64,000 nucleotides of DNA from an uncultured Candidatus Melainabacteria bacterium (GTDB lineage Bacteria > Cyanobacteriota > Vampirovibrionia > Gastranaerophilales > Gastranaerophilaceae), in NCBI GenBank assembly GCA_934700385.1, contig CAKUXO010000001.1:1-64000 (forward strand). Direction: 5' to 3'. The first letter of the stretch is position 1, and each line of letters starts with the position of its first letter. Shown in pieces: positions 26,128-35,003 of this stretch. The notes beneath the pieces are model-generated. The model saw only the letters and a list, made by a program, of their open reading frames with translations. It was not told the DNA's origin and did no database searches. The position numbers were made by a program, and so were the translations under genes.

Positions 26128-26155
26128 TAAAGTCAAACCCAGAACAAGCCGTTAG
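26128..26155 (+). promoter_or_regulatory. Sigma-28-like promoter
   Basis: TAAAGTCA (26128-26135), 12 nt, GCCGTTAG (26148-26155); the -10 half agrees with GCCGATAA at six of eight places. GTTAG/CTAAC just after forms a small dyad. It lies 40 bp before the ATG. Confidence 0.55.
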
Positions 26156-26194
26156 AAAAATATGTACTAACGACAAATAAGGAGTGACAAAAGA

Positions 26195-26701
26195 ATGGAA
26201 ATTAATAGTTCAGAAATAAAACAGTTTACTTCAAACCAAGTAAATCAAGAAGTAAAAGCCCAAGCGAGCGAGTTTTCTTCAGGGGATGAAAGCATTTTTG
26301 TTGACACTGAGAATGAAGATGTACAAAACGCTACTTTAACACAATATGAATTTGAAAATGGGCTTCCTGGGTTTGATTTAAGCATTGATGATGTTGAAGT
26401 AACTCCATTACCTAATATCGAAGGAGATAAAACAGATAAATCTGATGATAAAAAAGTTAAAATTGATGACAGTACTATGAGTCAAATAAAAGATAAGGTA
26501 AAAAATATTTTTAAAAAAATAAAAAAGAACGCAAATAAAACAAATAAAACTGATAAATCAGATAAAACTAACAAAAAAGATAAAACCAATAAAACAAATA
26601 AAAAAGATAAAACTGATAAATCTAAAAAAACTTCAAAACAACCAACCGGTCCGGTTGATGTTGAATTAAAAGAATATTTTTCAACAAGAGCAACATATTA
26701 A
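26195..26701 (+). CDS. Unknown protein with Lys/Thr/Asp/Asn repeat tail
   Basis: The first ~90 residues are acidic and unstructured-looking. Residues ~103-150 are a basic low-complexity tract built from K-T-N-K and K-T-D-K units, ending SKQPTGPVDVELKEYF. There is no signal peptide, membrane segment or known domain. The start context AAGGAGTGACAAAAGAATG shares GTGACA with the gene at 21650, and both have sigma-28-like promoters. This makes it a candidate member of the flagellar regulon, for example a secreted or regulatory protein. Repeats at DNA level may change length by slippage. Confidence 0.55.
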   Translation: MEINSSEIKQFTSNQVNQEVKAQASEFSSGDESIFVDTENEDVQNATLTQYEFENGLPGFDLSIDDVEVTPLPNIEGDKTDKSDDKKVKIDDSTMSQIKDKVKNIFKKIKKNANKTNKTDKSDKTNKKDKTNKTNKKDKTDKSKKTSKQPTGPVDVELKEYFSTRATY

Positions 26702-26726
26702 AAAAGAGGCATTAGCCTCTTTTTTA
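26701..26726. terminator. Bidirectional terminator between converging genes
   Basis: AAAAAGAGGC-ATTA-GCCTCTTTTT is a 10-bp stem with A- and T-runs on both sides. It overlaps the stop codons of both flanking genes. Confidence 0.85.
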
Positions 26727-27905
26727 AACTTCTTTTAATGCTTCAGAAAGTCGTTTAATACCTTCTTCAATTGTTTCACAGTCTGCATTTGTGTAATTTA
26801 ATCTTAAGGTGTTAACATTTCTTTCTTTAACATAGAATGGATCCCCAGGGACAAAAGCAACATTCTTTTTAATTGCTTTATCAAATAAATCAACAGAAGA
26901 AACATTTTCTGCTAAGGTTACCCAGCTAAACATACCGCCTTTTGGAATTGTGAATTTAACGTCTGTTGGGAAGTATTTTTTCATAGCTTCAACCATAGCA
27001 CTAGCTTGAGTTTTATATAGTTTTTTAATTTTATCAATGTGCTTATCAAGGTCGTTATTTTGCAAGTAATCAGAAATTAAATATTGACCAAAAATGTTAG
27101 AATGTAGGTCAGAAGCCTGTTTTGCGGTTTCAAGCATTTTAATTATTTCTTTTGAAGCAATTATATAACCTAGGCGCATTCCAGGGGTAACAATTTTAGA
27201 AAATGAACCAAGATAGATATTTTTTTCTGTTTGATTTAAGCCGATGTATGGTAATCTTTCGCCATCTTCAAATCTTAATTCTCCATAAGGGTCATCTTGA
27301 ATTAAAATCATATCTTCATCTTTAATTGTTTCAAAAACGGCTTTTCTGTTTTCAAGGCTATAAGTTAAACCTGTTGGATTTTGAAAGTTTGGAATTAAAT
27401 ATGCAAGTTTTGGTTTATATGTTTTAAGAGTTTGTTTTAATTCAGGAATATCAAGCCCGTCATCATTTAATTTTGTTTGAACAAAGTCTGCAAAATACAT
27501 ACTGAAAGATTGTAATAAACCAAGATATGACGGTTTTTCAACCATAATTTTATCGTGTTCATCAACAAAAACTTTGCCGATTAAATCAAGCGCTTGTTGA
27601 GAACCAGTTGTTATAATAACGTTATCAATATCAATTGGCATAGACCAAATTTTCTTATATCTTTCAACAATGAATTCTCTTAGGCTATCTAGCCCCATTG
27701 TTGTTGAATATTGATAAATTTTTGCGCCAAATTTATCTGCAATTCTGTTCATTGAAATTTTTAATTCTTCTTGTGGAAAAGAAATAGGATTAGGTAAACC
27801 GCCTGCAAAAGAAATAATTTCTGGTCTTTGTGTTACTTTAAGAATTTCTCTTATGAAAGATGACGGTGTGTTTTTAATTCTTTCAGAATAATATTTTTCA
27901 AACAT
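26724..27905 (-). CDS. PLP aminotransferase, class I/II (LysN/2-aminoadipate-like)
   Basis: The fold-type I transaminase has the PLP lysine in GSFSKIVTPGMRLGYI, PNFQNPTGLTYS and DDPYGELRFE. The N-terminal FAGGLPNPISFP block is like the LysN/MocR aminotransferase branch, which includes 2-aminoadipate and broad aromatic or branched-chain enzymes. Substrate cannot be fixed; 2-oxoadipate is one option given the aconitase-family enzymes at 49-53 kb. The gene is divergent from an MFS exporter across a region rich in dyads. Confidence 0.85.
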   Translation of the reverse strand: MFEKYYSERIKNTPSSFIREILKVTQRPEIISFAGGLPNPISFPQEELKISMNRIADKFGAKIYQYSTTMGLDSLREFIVERYKKIWSMPIDIDNVIITTGSQQALDLIGKVFVDEHDKIMVEKPSYLGLLQSFSMYFADFVQTKLNDDGLDIPELKQTLKTYKPKLAYLIPNFQNPTGLTYSLENRKAVFETIKDEDMILIQDDPYGELRFEDGERLPYIGLNQTEKNIYLGSFSKIVTPGMRLGYIIASKEIIKMLETAKQASDLHSNIFGQYLISDYLQNNDLDKHIDKIKKLYKTQASAMVEAMKKYFPTDVKFTIPKGGMFSWVTLAENVSSVDLFDKAIKKNVAFVPGDPFYVKERNVNTLRLNYTNADCETIEEGIKRLSEALKEV

Positions 27906-27935
27906 TTTTATTCCCTTTCCATACTTGCATTAGAA

Positions 27936-27998
27936 ATTTTACTAGTAAAATCTTCATTTGTAAATATTGCACTTCAAAATTAAAGTGCTAATATTTAC
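27936..27998. promoter_or_regulatory. Two dyads in a divergent promoter region
   Basis: ATTTTACTAGTAAAAT (27936-27951) is a perfect 16-bp palindrome. GTAAATATTGCACTT (27960-27974) pairs with AAGTGC-T-AATATTTAC (27983-27998), a 15-bp dyad with one bulge. They sit between divergent aminotransferase and exporter genes, as operators of a local repressor would; no regulator gene is adjacent. Confidence 0.5.
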
Positions 27999-28030
27999 TA
28001 TTGTAACAGTTTTAAATTAAAGAGCATATT

Positions 28031-29443
28031 ATGAATAGCGAGCAAACACACACAATTAAATGGATTATTTTTACAGTTAGTGCAATCGGCGCTTTTTTAG
28101 CGATGATGGATTCAAACACGGTTAACGTGGCACTTTATGAAATAGCACAAAATTTTGATATAGGTATTAAACAGGCTCAATGGGCGGTTACAATTTACAT
28201 TCTTGTTTTATCAACCTTTTTAACTCTTTTTGGAAAGTTGAATGACCTTGTTTCAAGAAGAAATTTATATGCTCTTGGCTATTTAATTTTTGCAATTGGT
28301 GCATTTTTTAACACTGTTTCATTTAATATGATAACTCTGATTTTGGCTCGTGTTGTACAGGCAACGGGCGCAAGCATATTATTATCTAATAACTATGCAA
28401 TTATTTCTTCTGTTTTTAAAGGAAATGAAAGAGCAAGAGCCCTTGGTTTTTCAACTGCTTTAATGGCATTAGCAGGAATGAGCGGACCGATGTTTGGCGG
28501 ATTTTTAATGCACTATGTTACTTGGAGAGCGATTTTTGTTCCTAGTATAATAATTGGTTTAATTGGCGCATATTATTCTAAAAAATATATTCCTGAGATT
28601 GTTCATAAATCAGAATTTAAGTTTGATTATTTAGGAATGATTTTACAGTTAATTGTAATTTCATCTATGCTTTTAATTATTTCAAAAGGTCATGATTGGG
28701 GCTTTACGAGCCATAGAATAATAATTTTAAGTGTTATTTTTGTGGTTTTTGCAATTTTATTCTATTTTCAAGAAAAAAGAATCCCCTATCCTGTTATTAA
28801 TTTTGAACTTTTTAAATCAAAAGTATTTACCTATGGAAACTTTGCGCTTTTAGTTGCTTATTTTGCATTATTTACAAATGCGCTATTATTTCCTTTTTAC
28901 ACTCAAGAAGTTCTTAAAGAAACTCCTTTAATGACTGCGGTTTTGATTTTGCCATTTTCTTTTATGTTTATGTTAATGGCTCTTTTAAATGGCAAAATGA
29001 GCAAAAAATTGCATAGTTCAATTTTAATGACAACAGGAACGATATTAATTATTCTAGGATATTTATTCTTTACAACAGTAAGTGATAAACTAGTTTATTG
29101 GAATATTATAATCGCTCAAGCGTTAATTGGTGCGGGTTCTGGTTGTTATCAACCAAGCGTTAATGCTTTAATTGTTTCAATTGCACCCCCAGGGAAAATG
29201 GGAATTGCGTCTGGAATTCTTGCGATGTTTAGAAATGTTGGCATGCTTTTAGGAATTTCAATTTCAATAAGTATCTTTGATTTCTTTAAAAATCTTTCAA
29301 TTGTAAAAAATCTTAACTCAACACAAGCCTTTTTAAATGGCTATCATGCTGCAATTTATTTTGCTATTTTCTTTGGTGTGGTTTGTGCCATACTTTCATA
29401 TATGTCACATAAAGCATACAAAAAAGAAAAGTTAAGTAAATAA
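28031..29443 (+). CDS. MFS transporter, DHA2 (EmrB-like) drug exporter family
   Basis: The 470-residue protein has about 14 hydrophobic segments. The N-terminus FLAMMDSNTVNVALYEI is the DHA2 motif D1-like region; GKLNDLVSRRNLY is the loop 2-3 motif A, and GPMFGGFL with WRAIF is motif C and its sequel. Export of drugs or metabolites by proton antiport is the family role. The divergent partner is an aminotransferase. Confidence 0.88.
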   Translation: MNSEQTHTIKWIIFTVSAIGAFLAMMDSNTVNVALYEIAQNFDIGIKQAQWAVTIYILVLSTFLTLFGKLNDLVSRRNLYALGYLIFAIGAFFNTVSFNMITLILARVVQATGASILLSNNYAIISSVFKGNERARALGFSTALMALAGMSGPMFGGFLMHYVTWRAIFVPSIIIGLIGAYYSKKYIPEIVHKSEFKFDYLGMILQLIVISSMLLIISKGHDWGFTSHRIIILSVIFVVFAILFYFQEKRIPYPVINFELFKSKVFTYGNFALLVAYFALFTNALLFPFYTQEVLKETPLMTAVLILPFSFMFMLMALLNGKMSKKLHSSILMTTGTILIILGYLFFTTVSDKLVYWNIIIAQALIGAGSGCYQPSVNALIVSIAPPGKMGIASGILAMFRNVGMLLGISISISIFDFFKNLSIVKNLNSTQAFLNGYHAAIYFAIFFGVVCAILSYMSHKAYKKEKLSK

Positions 29444-29526
29444 TACAAATAGTTAATGTTATTTGCATTATTTACTTTATGATAGTAAAATTTAGTTACG
29501 GATTAGTAATACGATGGTAGCAAAAG

Positions 29527-30189
29527 TTGCAAGCTAAAATTAAAGATTATATCGATATAATACAAAAAGTTGCTAAGGTGGAATATAAAAGAATTCCTTC
29601 GCACATGCTAGATTGTGAAGAACTTGTTTCAATCGGTATTATTGCACTTCAAGCTCTTTTTAAAGATAAAACTGACGAACAAATGCAAAACTATAACTCA
29701 TCTTATATCGCAACCGCTGTAAGATGGGCAATTAGAAATGAATTAAGAAATAGATATAAGTGGTACACTCTTAAATTAAAAAAAGAAAACCCCGATGAAG
29801 AAGAAGTTGATTATAGCGATAATCAATCTACTTTAGATGTTTCACCAACAAAAGTTCGTGAAGCGGTTTATGAAACAATTCTTTCAATTGATTCAATTAT
29901 GTCGCAAAATTCAGATTCAGAATCGCCATTTGACTTTATTAAAGACACTTCTGCAACACCTGATGAAAAAGCAGAAATTTCAGAATTAAGTAAATTAATT
30001 AAAGAGGCAATTTCAAAACTTCCTGCAAAAGATAGAACAATTGTTGAATATCGTTTTTATAGAAACATGCAAGTTAAACAAATTGCTCAAATGCTTGGAT
30101 TATCAAGTTCTAGAATAACAAGGATAGTACAATCTGCCCTAAATGATGTTAGAATGTACTTACAGAAAAAAGGATTGACAAGTTACTAA
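29527..30189 (+). CDS. FliA/WhiG-like sigma factor
   Basis: Region 2 (SHMLDCEELVSIGIIALQALF...AVRWAIRNELRNRYKW) and region 4 (LPAKDRTIVEYRFYRNMQVKQIAQMLGLSSSRITRI) are clear; the latter strongly resembles FliA. The 220-residue length is a little below typical FliA (~240). The start is TTG 29527, since the ATG at 29514 is closed by a stop after seven codons. Two sigma-28-like promoters at 21590 and 26128 could be its targets. It is followed by malQ after 22 bp, an unusual partner. Confidence 0.75.
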   Translation: MQAKIKDYIDIIQKVAKVEYKRIPSHMLDCEELVSIGIIALQALFKDKTDEQMQNYNSSYIATAVRWAIRNELRNRYKWYTLKLKKENPDEEEVDYSDNQSTLDVSPTKVREAVYETILSIDSIMSQNSDSESPFDFIKDTSATPDEKAEISELSKLIKEAISKLPAKDRTIVEYRFYRNMQVKQIAQMLGLSSSRITRIVQSALNDVRMYLQKKGLTSY

Positions 30190-30211
30190 TAAAATATAGG
30201 AGAGGAGTTAT

Positions 30212-32128
30212 ATGTTACAAGAAAAAACTAAACTTTTTAGTGAAGAATATAAAAAAACAATAAAAGATGCCTTAAATGTTTTAGACAAGAAAAATCTTGC
30301 CCTAATTGTTCAAGGTGTTAGTTTTCCATCTAAAAAGGATGAAAACACAGGTTTTGGTACATATAATTCTGATGGTGCTAAAGAACTTTTTAACTTTGCA
30401 AAAGGTGTTTTTAGTGCAATTCAACTTGGTCCTAATGGTAAAACAAAATTATCAGATTCATCACCTTACACAGGTACTGTTTTTTCTAAAAACCCATTAT
30501 TTATTAACTTAAAAGAACTAACAACAGATAAATGGGATAAAATTTTATCAACAAAAACTCTTGAAAAAATTGTTGAAATGAATCCTAATAAAGATACAAA
30601 TAAAGCAGCTTATGTTTATGCTAATGAAAGCATTGACCTTGCTTCAAATGAATTTTATAAAAATTTTAAAAAGCATGCTTCAAAAAATCTTAAAAAAGAA
30701 TTTGAAGAATTTAAAAAAGAAAATGCTTTTTGGCTAGATAAAGATGCACTTTATGAAGCATTAACTCTTGAAAACAATTCTGATTATTGGCCACAATGGC
30801 AAAATGAAACAGATAAAGCTCTTTTTGGAAACATTGATAAAAAAGTTGCTGAAAAAAGAATTAAAGCTATTTCAAAAAAATATGAAGATACAATTGAAAA
30901 ATATAAACTAGAACAATTCATCGTTCAAAAACAAAGCGAAGAAACCCTTGAATATACTAAAAAATTAGGCTTAAAATTAATCGCCGACCGTCAAGTCGCT
31001 TTTTCAGATAGAGATAACTGGGCTTATCAATCTTTATTTTTAGATGGTTGGTGTCTTGGCTGCCCGCCTGATTATTTTTCTGAAGACGGTCAGGCATGGG
31101 GCTTTAGCGTTGTTGACCCTGAAAAATTATTTAATAAAGATGGTTCATTAGGTCCTGCAGGTGAATTACTTAAAAAACTTTATACAAAAATGTTTAAAGA
31201 AAACCCTGGTGGGGTTAGAATTGACCACACTGTTGGTTTAATTGACCCTTGGGTGTATAAAAAAGGATGTTTGCCAAAAGTTGAAGAAGGTGCAGGAAGA
31301 TTATATTCATCTCCAAATCATCCTGAACTTAAAAAATATTCAATTGCAAAAGAAGAAAATATTAATAAAACTCCAATTGATGGCAAGTTTGTTACTCCTG
31401 ATGATGAAAAATGGATTAACAATTTATCTGATGAGCAAATTAGCTTATATGGCAGAATGATTGAAAAAATCGTTATCGCTTCAGCGCTTGATGCTGGTTT
31501 AGATAAAAATTCAATCATAGCTGAAGACCTTGGAACTCTTACATATCCTGTTGTTCAAGTTATGAAAAAATATGAACTTCAAGGAATGAAACTTGTTCAA
31601 TTTGTTGTTCCAACAGAAGAAAATCACCCATACAGATGTAAAAACATTGTTCCTAATTCTTGGACAATGGTTGGCACACACGATAATGAACCAATTAGAA
31701 TGTGGGCTTCAAAATTAGTTAACACAGAAGAAGCAAACCCATATATCAAAAATTTAATCGAAGATTTATGTTCTGAATTTGGAAATAAAGATGAAATTTG
31801 GCATAGAATGTACACAGATGAAAAATTCTTCGGGTTTATGAAACTTGTTGAATGTTTTGCTTCTAAATCTCAAAATGTTCAAATTTTCTTTACAGATTTC
31901 TTTGGAATTAATGAAGTTTATAATACCCCTGGAACATCTGGAGATCCTAACTGGACATTAAGACTAAACAACGATTTTGTTAAAGAATATTCAGACAAGT
32001 TAAAAACTCAAGAAGCTCTTAACTTGCCATTAGTAATGATTTATGCTATGAAAGCAAGAGGCTGGGATTTCTATAAAAATCATCAGGAATTATTAGAAAG
32101 ATTAGAACAACTGGTAAATGAAAACTAA
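30212..32128 (+). CDS. malQ: 4-alpha-glucanotransferase (GH77)
   Basis: GH77 disproportionates alpha-1,4-glucans. Catalytic blocks are present: GGVRIDHTVGLIDPW (nucleophile Asp near 338), IIAEDLGTLTYPV (acid/base Glu near 437) and VGTHDNEPIRMW (transition-state Asp near 488). At 638 residues it is longer than a bare enzyme because of insertions in the first half. AGGAGAGGAGTTATATG gives a strong ribosome site. Together with the GH57 enzyme it points to glycogen turnover. Confidence 0.92.
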   Translation: MLQEKTKLFSEEYKKTIKDALNVLDKKNLALIVQGVSFPSKKDENTGFGTYNSDGAKELFNFAKGVFSAIQLGPNGKTKLSDSSPYTGTVFSKNPLFINLKELTTDKWDKILSTKTLEKIVEMNPNKDTNKAAYVYANESIDLASNEFYKNFKKHASKNLKKEFEEFKKENAFWLDKDALYEALTLENNSDYWPQWQNETDKALFGNIDKKVAEKRIKAISKKYEDTIEKYKLEQFIVQKQSEETLEYTKKLGLKLIADRQVAFSDRDNWAYQSLFLDGWCLGCPPDYFSEDGQAWGFSVVDPEKLFNKDGSLGPAGELLKKLYTKMFKENPGGVRIDHTVGLIDPWVYKKGCLPKVEEGAGRLYSSPNHPELKKYSIAKEENINKTPIDGKFVTPDDEKWINNLSDEQISLYGRMIEKIVIASALDAGLDKNSIIAEDLGTLTYPVVQVMKKYELQGMKLVQFVVPTEENHPYRCKNIVPNSWTMVGTHDNEPIRMWASKLVNTEEANPYIKNLIEDLCSEFGNKDEIWHRMYTDEKFFGFMKLVECFASKSQNVQIFFTDFFGINEVYNTPGTSGDPNWTLRLNNDFVKEYSDKLKTQEALNLPLVMIYAMKARGWDFYKNHQELLERLEQLVNEN

Positions 32129-33515
32129 ACTAATAAAAATCTTATTATTAATATGTCTATTTGTTTTTGAAACGTTGAGTGCTTCGGCATTCTCGTTTCG
32201 AAACATGACACTTGATTTTATCCACATATCTGATACACATATTTCAGATAGAATGGATACATCATATAAAGCGTTGTCATCATCAAAAGCACTTTTAAAA
32301 GATGCAATTAATCAAATTAATGATATCCAAGGAATTGATTTTGTTTTATTTACAGGGGATATGGTTGATTATGCTTCAAAAGAAAATTACCATGAATACT
32401 ATAAATTATTAACAAAATTAAAATATCCAACATTGAATTCTTTTGGTAATCACGATTTTAGTTCTGAATTACCTAAAGAAGAAGTGCTTAAACTTGTTAA
32501 AACATATAACCCTAATTATGTTTTTAGTGATACTTATTATGCTTTTAGCCCAAAAACAGATTATAGAATAATTATTCTTGACCCTGTTATTAAAGATGAG
32601 GTTACTGCAAACGGGCTTTTAGATGATGAGCAACTTCAATTTTTAGAAAGAGAATTATCTCAAAACACAGATAAAATAATTGTAATTGCGCTACATCATC
32701 CTAGCTTAGAGCCTTTTAAGGCTCAAGAACACAGCTTATTAAATGCTGATAAAATGAATGAGATTTTAATTAAATATAAAAATCCGATTATTGTTTTATC
32801 AGGACACTATCACGCTACAAAATTAAGACACATCGGCAACATTGTTTTTGTTTCAACTCCTTCAATGGTTACATATCCGATGGGCTTTCGCCACATTAAA
32901 ATAACAAATTATAAAGATAGAGTTGATTATAAATTTGAATTTATTTCAACAAGACTTGATGAAGTTAAAGAATTAAATCGCCAAAGTGTTATTTCTTATG
33001 GCACTTTAGCAGGTCTTGAAAAAGATAGAAACTCATCTTTTATAACAAGAAAAAGCTCAACTCGTTCTATTGCTTTTAAAAGAAATAAAATTAAGCATGC
33101 TCTAAAAGATGTTACTGTTTCAAAAAGAGAGCTTAAGAAACTTACTTCAACAAAAACAAATGTTGAAACTGGAAAAGTTAAAAAGGTTAAAGAGCCTAAA
33201 ATCAAAGAACAAAAAATAAAAGGACCTAAGGTTAAAGTTAAAAAGGTTAAAGAGCCAAAAGTGAAACCTGTTAACATTAAACAACCAAAAGAACCCAAGG
33301 TTAAAATTAAAAAAGAAAAAGTTGAAAAACCAAAAAAGGAAAAAGTAATTAAAGAAAAAACTCAAAAGAAAGAATTTAAGTTTACAAATCCTTTTAAAAA
33401 TTCTAAAATAAACTTTAAGAAGAAATCTTCTAAAACTTTTATAGATGAACCTAAAGAAGAAGTTGTTGAAGAAGTAGAAGATTTCATAGATGAAACGCCA
33501 CAGTTAGAAAATTAG
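32118..33515 (+). CDS. Exported metallophosphoesterase with Lys-rich repeat tail
   Basis: A signal peptide (LLLICLFVFETLSASA) precedes a calcineurin-like core with all five motifs: ISDTHIS, TGDMVD, FGNHD, LHHP and SGHYH. From about residue 345 to 425 the chain is a basic repeat of K-V-K-x-x-K-x-P-K units (KVKKVKEPK, KGPKVKVKKVKEPK), then an acidic end (EEVVEEVEDF). Catalysis would be outside the membrane on an unknown phosphoester. The start overlaps malQ by 11 bp. The tail could bind teichoic-like polymers, nucleic acid or lipid phosphate. Confidence 0.8.
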   Translation: MKTKLIKILLLICLFVFETLSASAFSFRNMTLDFIHISDTHISDRMDTSYKALSSSKALLKDAINQINDIQGIDFVLFTGDMVDYASKENYHEYYKLLTKLKYPTLNSFGNHDFSSELPKEEVLKLVKTYNPNYVFSDTYYAFSPKTDYRIIILDPVIKDEVTANGLLDDEQLQFLERELSQNTDKIIVIALHHPSLEPFKAQEHSLLNADKMNEILIKYKNPIIVLSGHYHATKLRHIGNIVFVSTPSMVTYPMGFRHIKITNYKDRVDYKFEFISTRLDEVKELNRQSVISYGTLAGLEKDRNSSFITRKSSTRSIAFKRNKIKHALKDVTVSKRELKKLTSTKTNVETGKVKKVKEPKIKEQKIKGPKVKVKKVKEPKVKPVNIKQPKEPKVKIKKEKVEKPKKEKVIKEKTQKKEFKFTNPFKNSKINFKKKSSKTFIDEPKEEVVEEVEDFIDETPQLEN

Positions 33516-33522
33516 GAAAAGT

Positions 33523-34437
33523 ATGGACGATTTTAAAATTAAATTTAGAGGTACAAGAGGCTCTTACCCAAGCGCAAAAGCTAACTATTTAAAATATGGG
33601 GGCAACACCGCTTGTGTTGAAGTGCATTGTGGAAATCAATTAATCATTCTTGACGCTGGTACCGGCATTATCGATATCGGGCTTGATGAAATTAAAAATT
33701 CAATTATTTCAGGAAAAAAAGTTCCACACCACGCAACAATCATTTTAAGCCACATTCACCAAGATCACATTCAAGGACTTCAATTTTATAGACCTTTATT
33801 TATCCCAAGTTCAACAATTAATCTTTTTGGGCTTAATGGTGGGGAAGAAAATCTTAAAGATACTTTAAAAACCGTTCTTTTTGATAAGGTTTTTCCTCTA
33901 AGTTTAAATGAAATAAGAAGTAATTTTAATATTAATAATTTAACTCAAAATGATGTCATTATAATTGAACCGGATGGCGAAACCCACGTTTACGATACTC
34001 TTGATAAAGACATTCAAATTAATAAAGATGATATTAAAATAACTGCTTATAAAACAGCGGCACATCCAAAAAACGGATGTTTATGTATCAAAATTGAATA
34101 TAAATCAAAATCTTTAGTTTATGCTACAGATAAAGAAAGCTATATCGGTGCAGATAAAAAATTCATCCAATTTGCGCATGATTGCGATTGTTTAATCCAT
34201 GACGCACAATATACTTATCAAGATTACATTAGCCCAATTCAACCTAAACAAGGTTTTGGACATTCAACTTTTGAAATGGCAATTGAAACAGCGCAGCTTG
34301 CAAAAGCAAAAAAACTTTTCTTTTTCCATTATGACCCTGATTATGACGATAACAAATTAAGCATGTTAGAAAACGAATATTCAAAAGATAGCACATCTAT
34401 TTTATTTGCAAAAGAAAATTATGAAACTTCAATTTAA
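33523..34437 (+). CDS. Metallo-beta-lactamase-fold hydrolase
   Basis: The fold is shown by IILDAGTGIID and the zinc motif SHIHQDHIQGL (HxHxDH), with later AHPKNGCLCIKI, YATDKES and HDAQYTY blocks giving further ligands. The beginning KIKFRGTRGSYPSAKANYLKYGGNT is typical of the cyclic-nucleotide phosphodiesterase/RNase Z-like branch of soluble MBL proteins. No signal peptide. Start ATG 33523 follows GGAAAAGT, 7 bp after the phosphoesterase stop. Confidence 0.85.
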   Translation: MDDFKIKFRGTRGSYPSAKANYLKYGGNTACVEVHCGNQLIILDAGTGIIDIGLDEIKNSIISGKKVPHHATIILSHIHQDHIQGLQFYRPLFIPSSTINLFGLNGGEENLKDTLKTVLFDKVFPLSLNEIRSNFNINNLTQNDVIIIEPDGETHVYDTLDKDIQINKDDIKITAYKTAAHPKNGCLCIKIEYKSKSLVYATDKESYIGADKKFIQFAHDCDCLIHDAQYTYQDYISPIQPKQGFGHSTFEMAIETAQLAKAKKLFFFHYDPDYDDNKLSMLENEYSKDSTSILFAKENYETSI

Positions 34438-34996
34438 AATTTTTTTCTTTATAATTCTATCGTTCTTTTTAAAATCGAACGCTGAAATAGCCTCTTTAAG
34501 GGGGTTAGATGGTTATCAAGAAAGCGTTATCGATGCAACTAAAAACGCTAGGAACCATTCAAACTTTGGAAATTTATATTTTAAAGAGGGGAATTATATA
34601 GCAGCGATTAAAGAATATGAGCTTGCTTATGCCCTGAATGAAAATTCTCAAGCAAGCGCTATTTATCTATATAATATTTCAAGATGTCTGCTTAATTTAA
34701 AAGATTATCCTAGAGCCTATGCGACCGTTAAACAGGCAATTCATAGGGATTATTTAAACATAACTTTTTATGAATTAGAAGCAGATTGTATTTTAAAATT
34801 AAATCTTCAAGATAAAGCGCTTGATGAAATTTTTAAAGATGAAAAAAATCCATATAACAAATTAACTGCCGGTTTTATTTATTTAAAAACAGGTCAAAAA
34901 CAAAGAGCAATAACCCTTTTTGATAATATGATTAACGATAATCCTGATTTATTAATTTCAACAGATTTAAAAAATTTAATTAAAAGAATTAAATAA
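34421..34996 (+). CDS. Exported TPR-repeat protein
   Basis: A signal peptide (FKIFFFIILSFFLKSNA) leads into three to four TPR units, e.g. FGNLYFKEGNYIAAIKEYELAYAL. I chose ATG 34421, which places MKLQFKIFFF at the signal start and overlaps the previous gene by 17 bp; TTG 34406 is the alternative. It ends the fliA-like/malQ string and converges on flhB with a 7-bp gap. Confidence 0.75.
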   Translation: MKLQFKIFFFIILSFFLKSNAEIASLRGLDGYQESVIDATKNARNHSNFGNLYFKEGNYIAAIKEYELAYALNENSQASAIYLYNISRCLLNLKDYPRAYATVKQAIHRDYLNITFYELEADCILKLNLQDKALDEIFKDEKNPYNKLTAGFIYLKTGQKQRAITLFDNMINDNPDLLISTDLKNLIKRIK

Positions 34997-35003
34997 TATT
35001 TAT

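Noticed and set aside
33147..33365. Phe-rich minus-strand frame opposite the Lys repeats
   Set aside because: AAA-rich coding reads as TTT on the other strand; no independent evidence.
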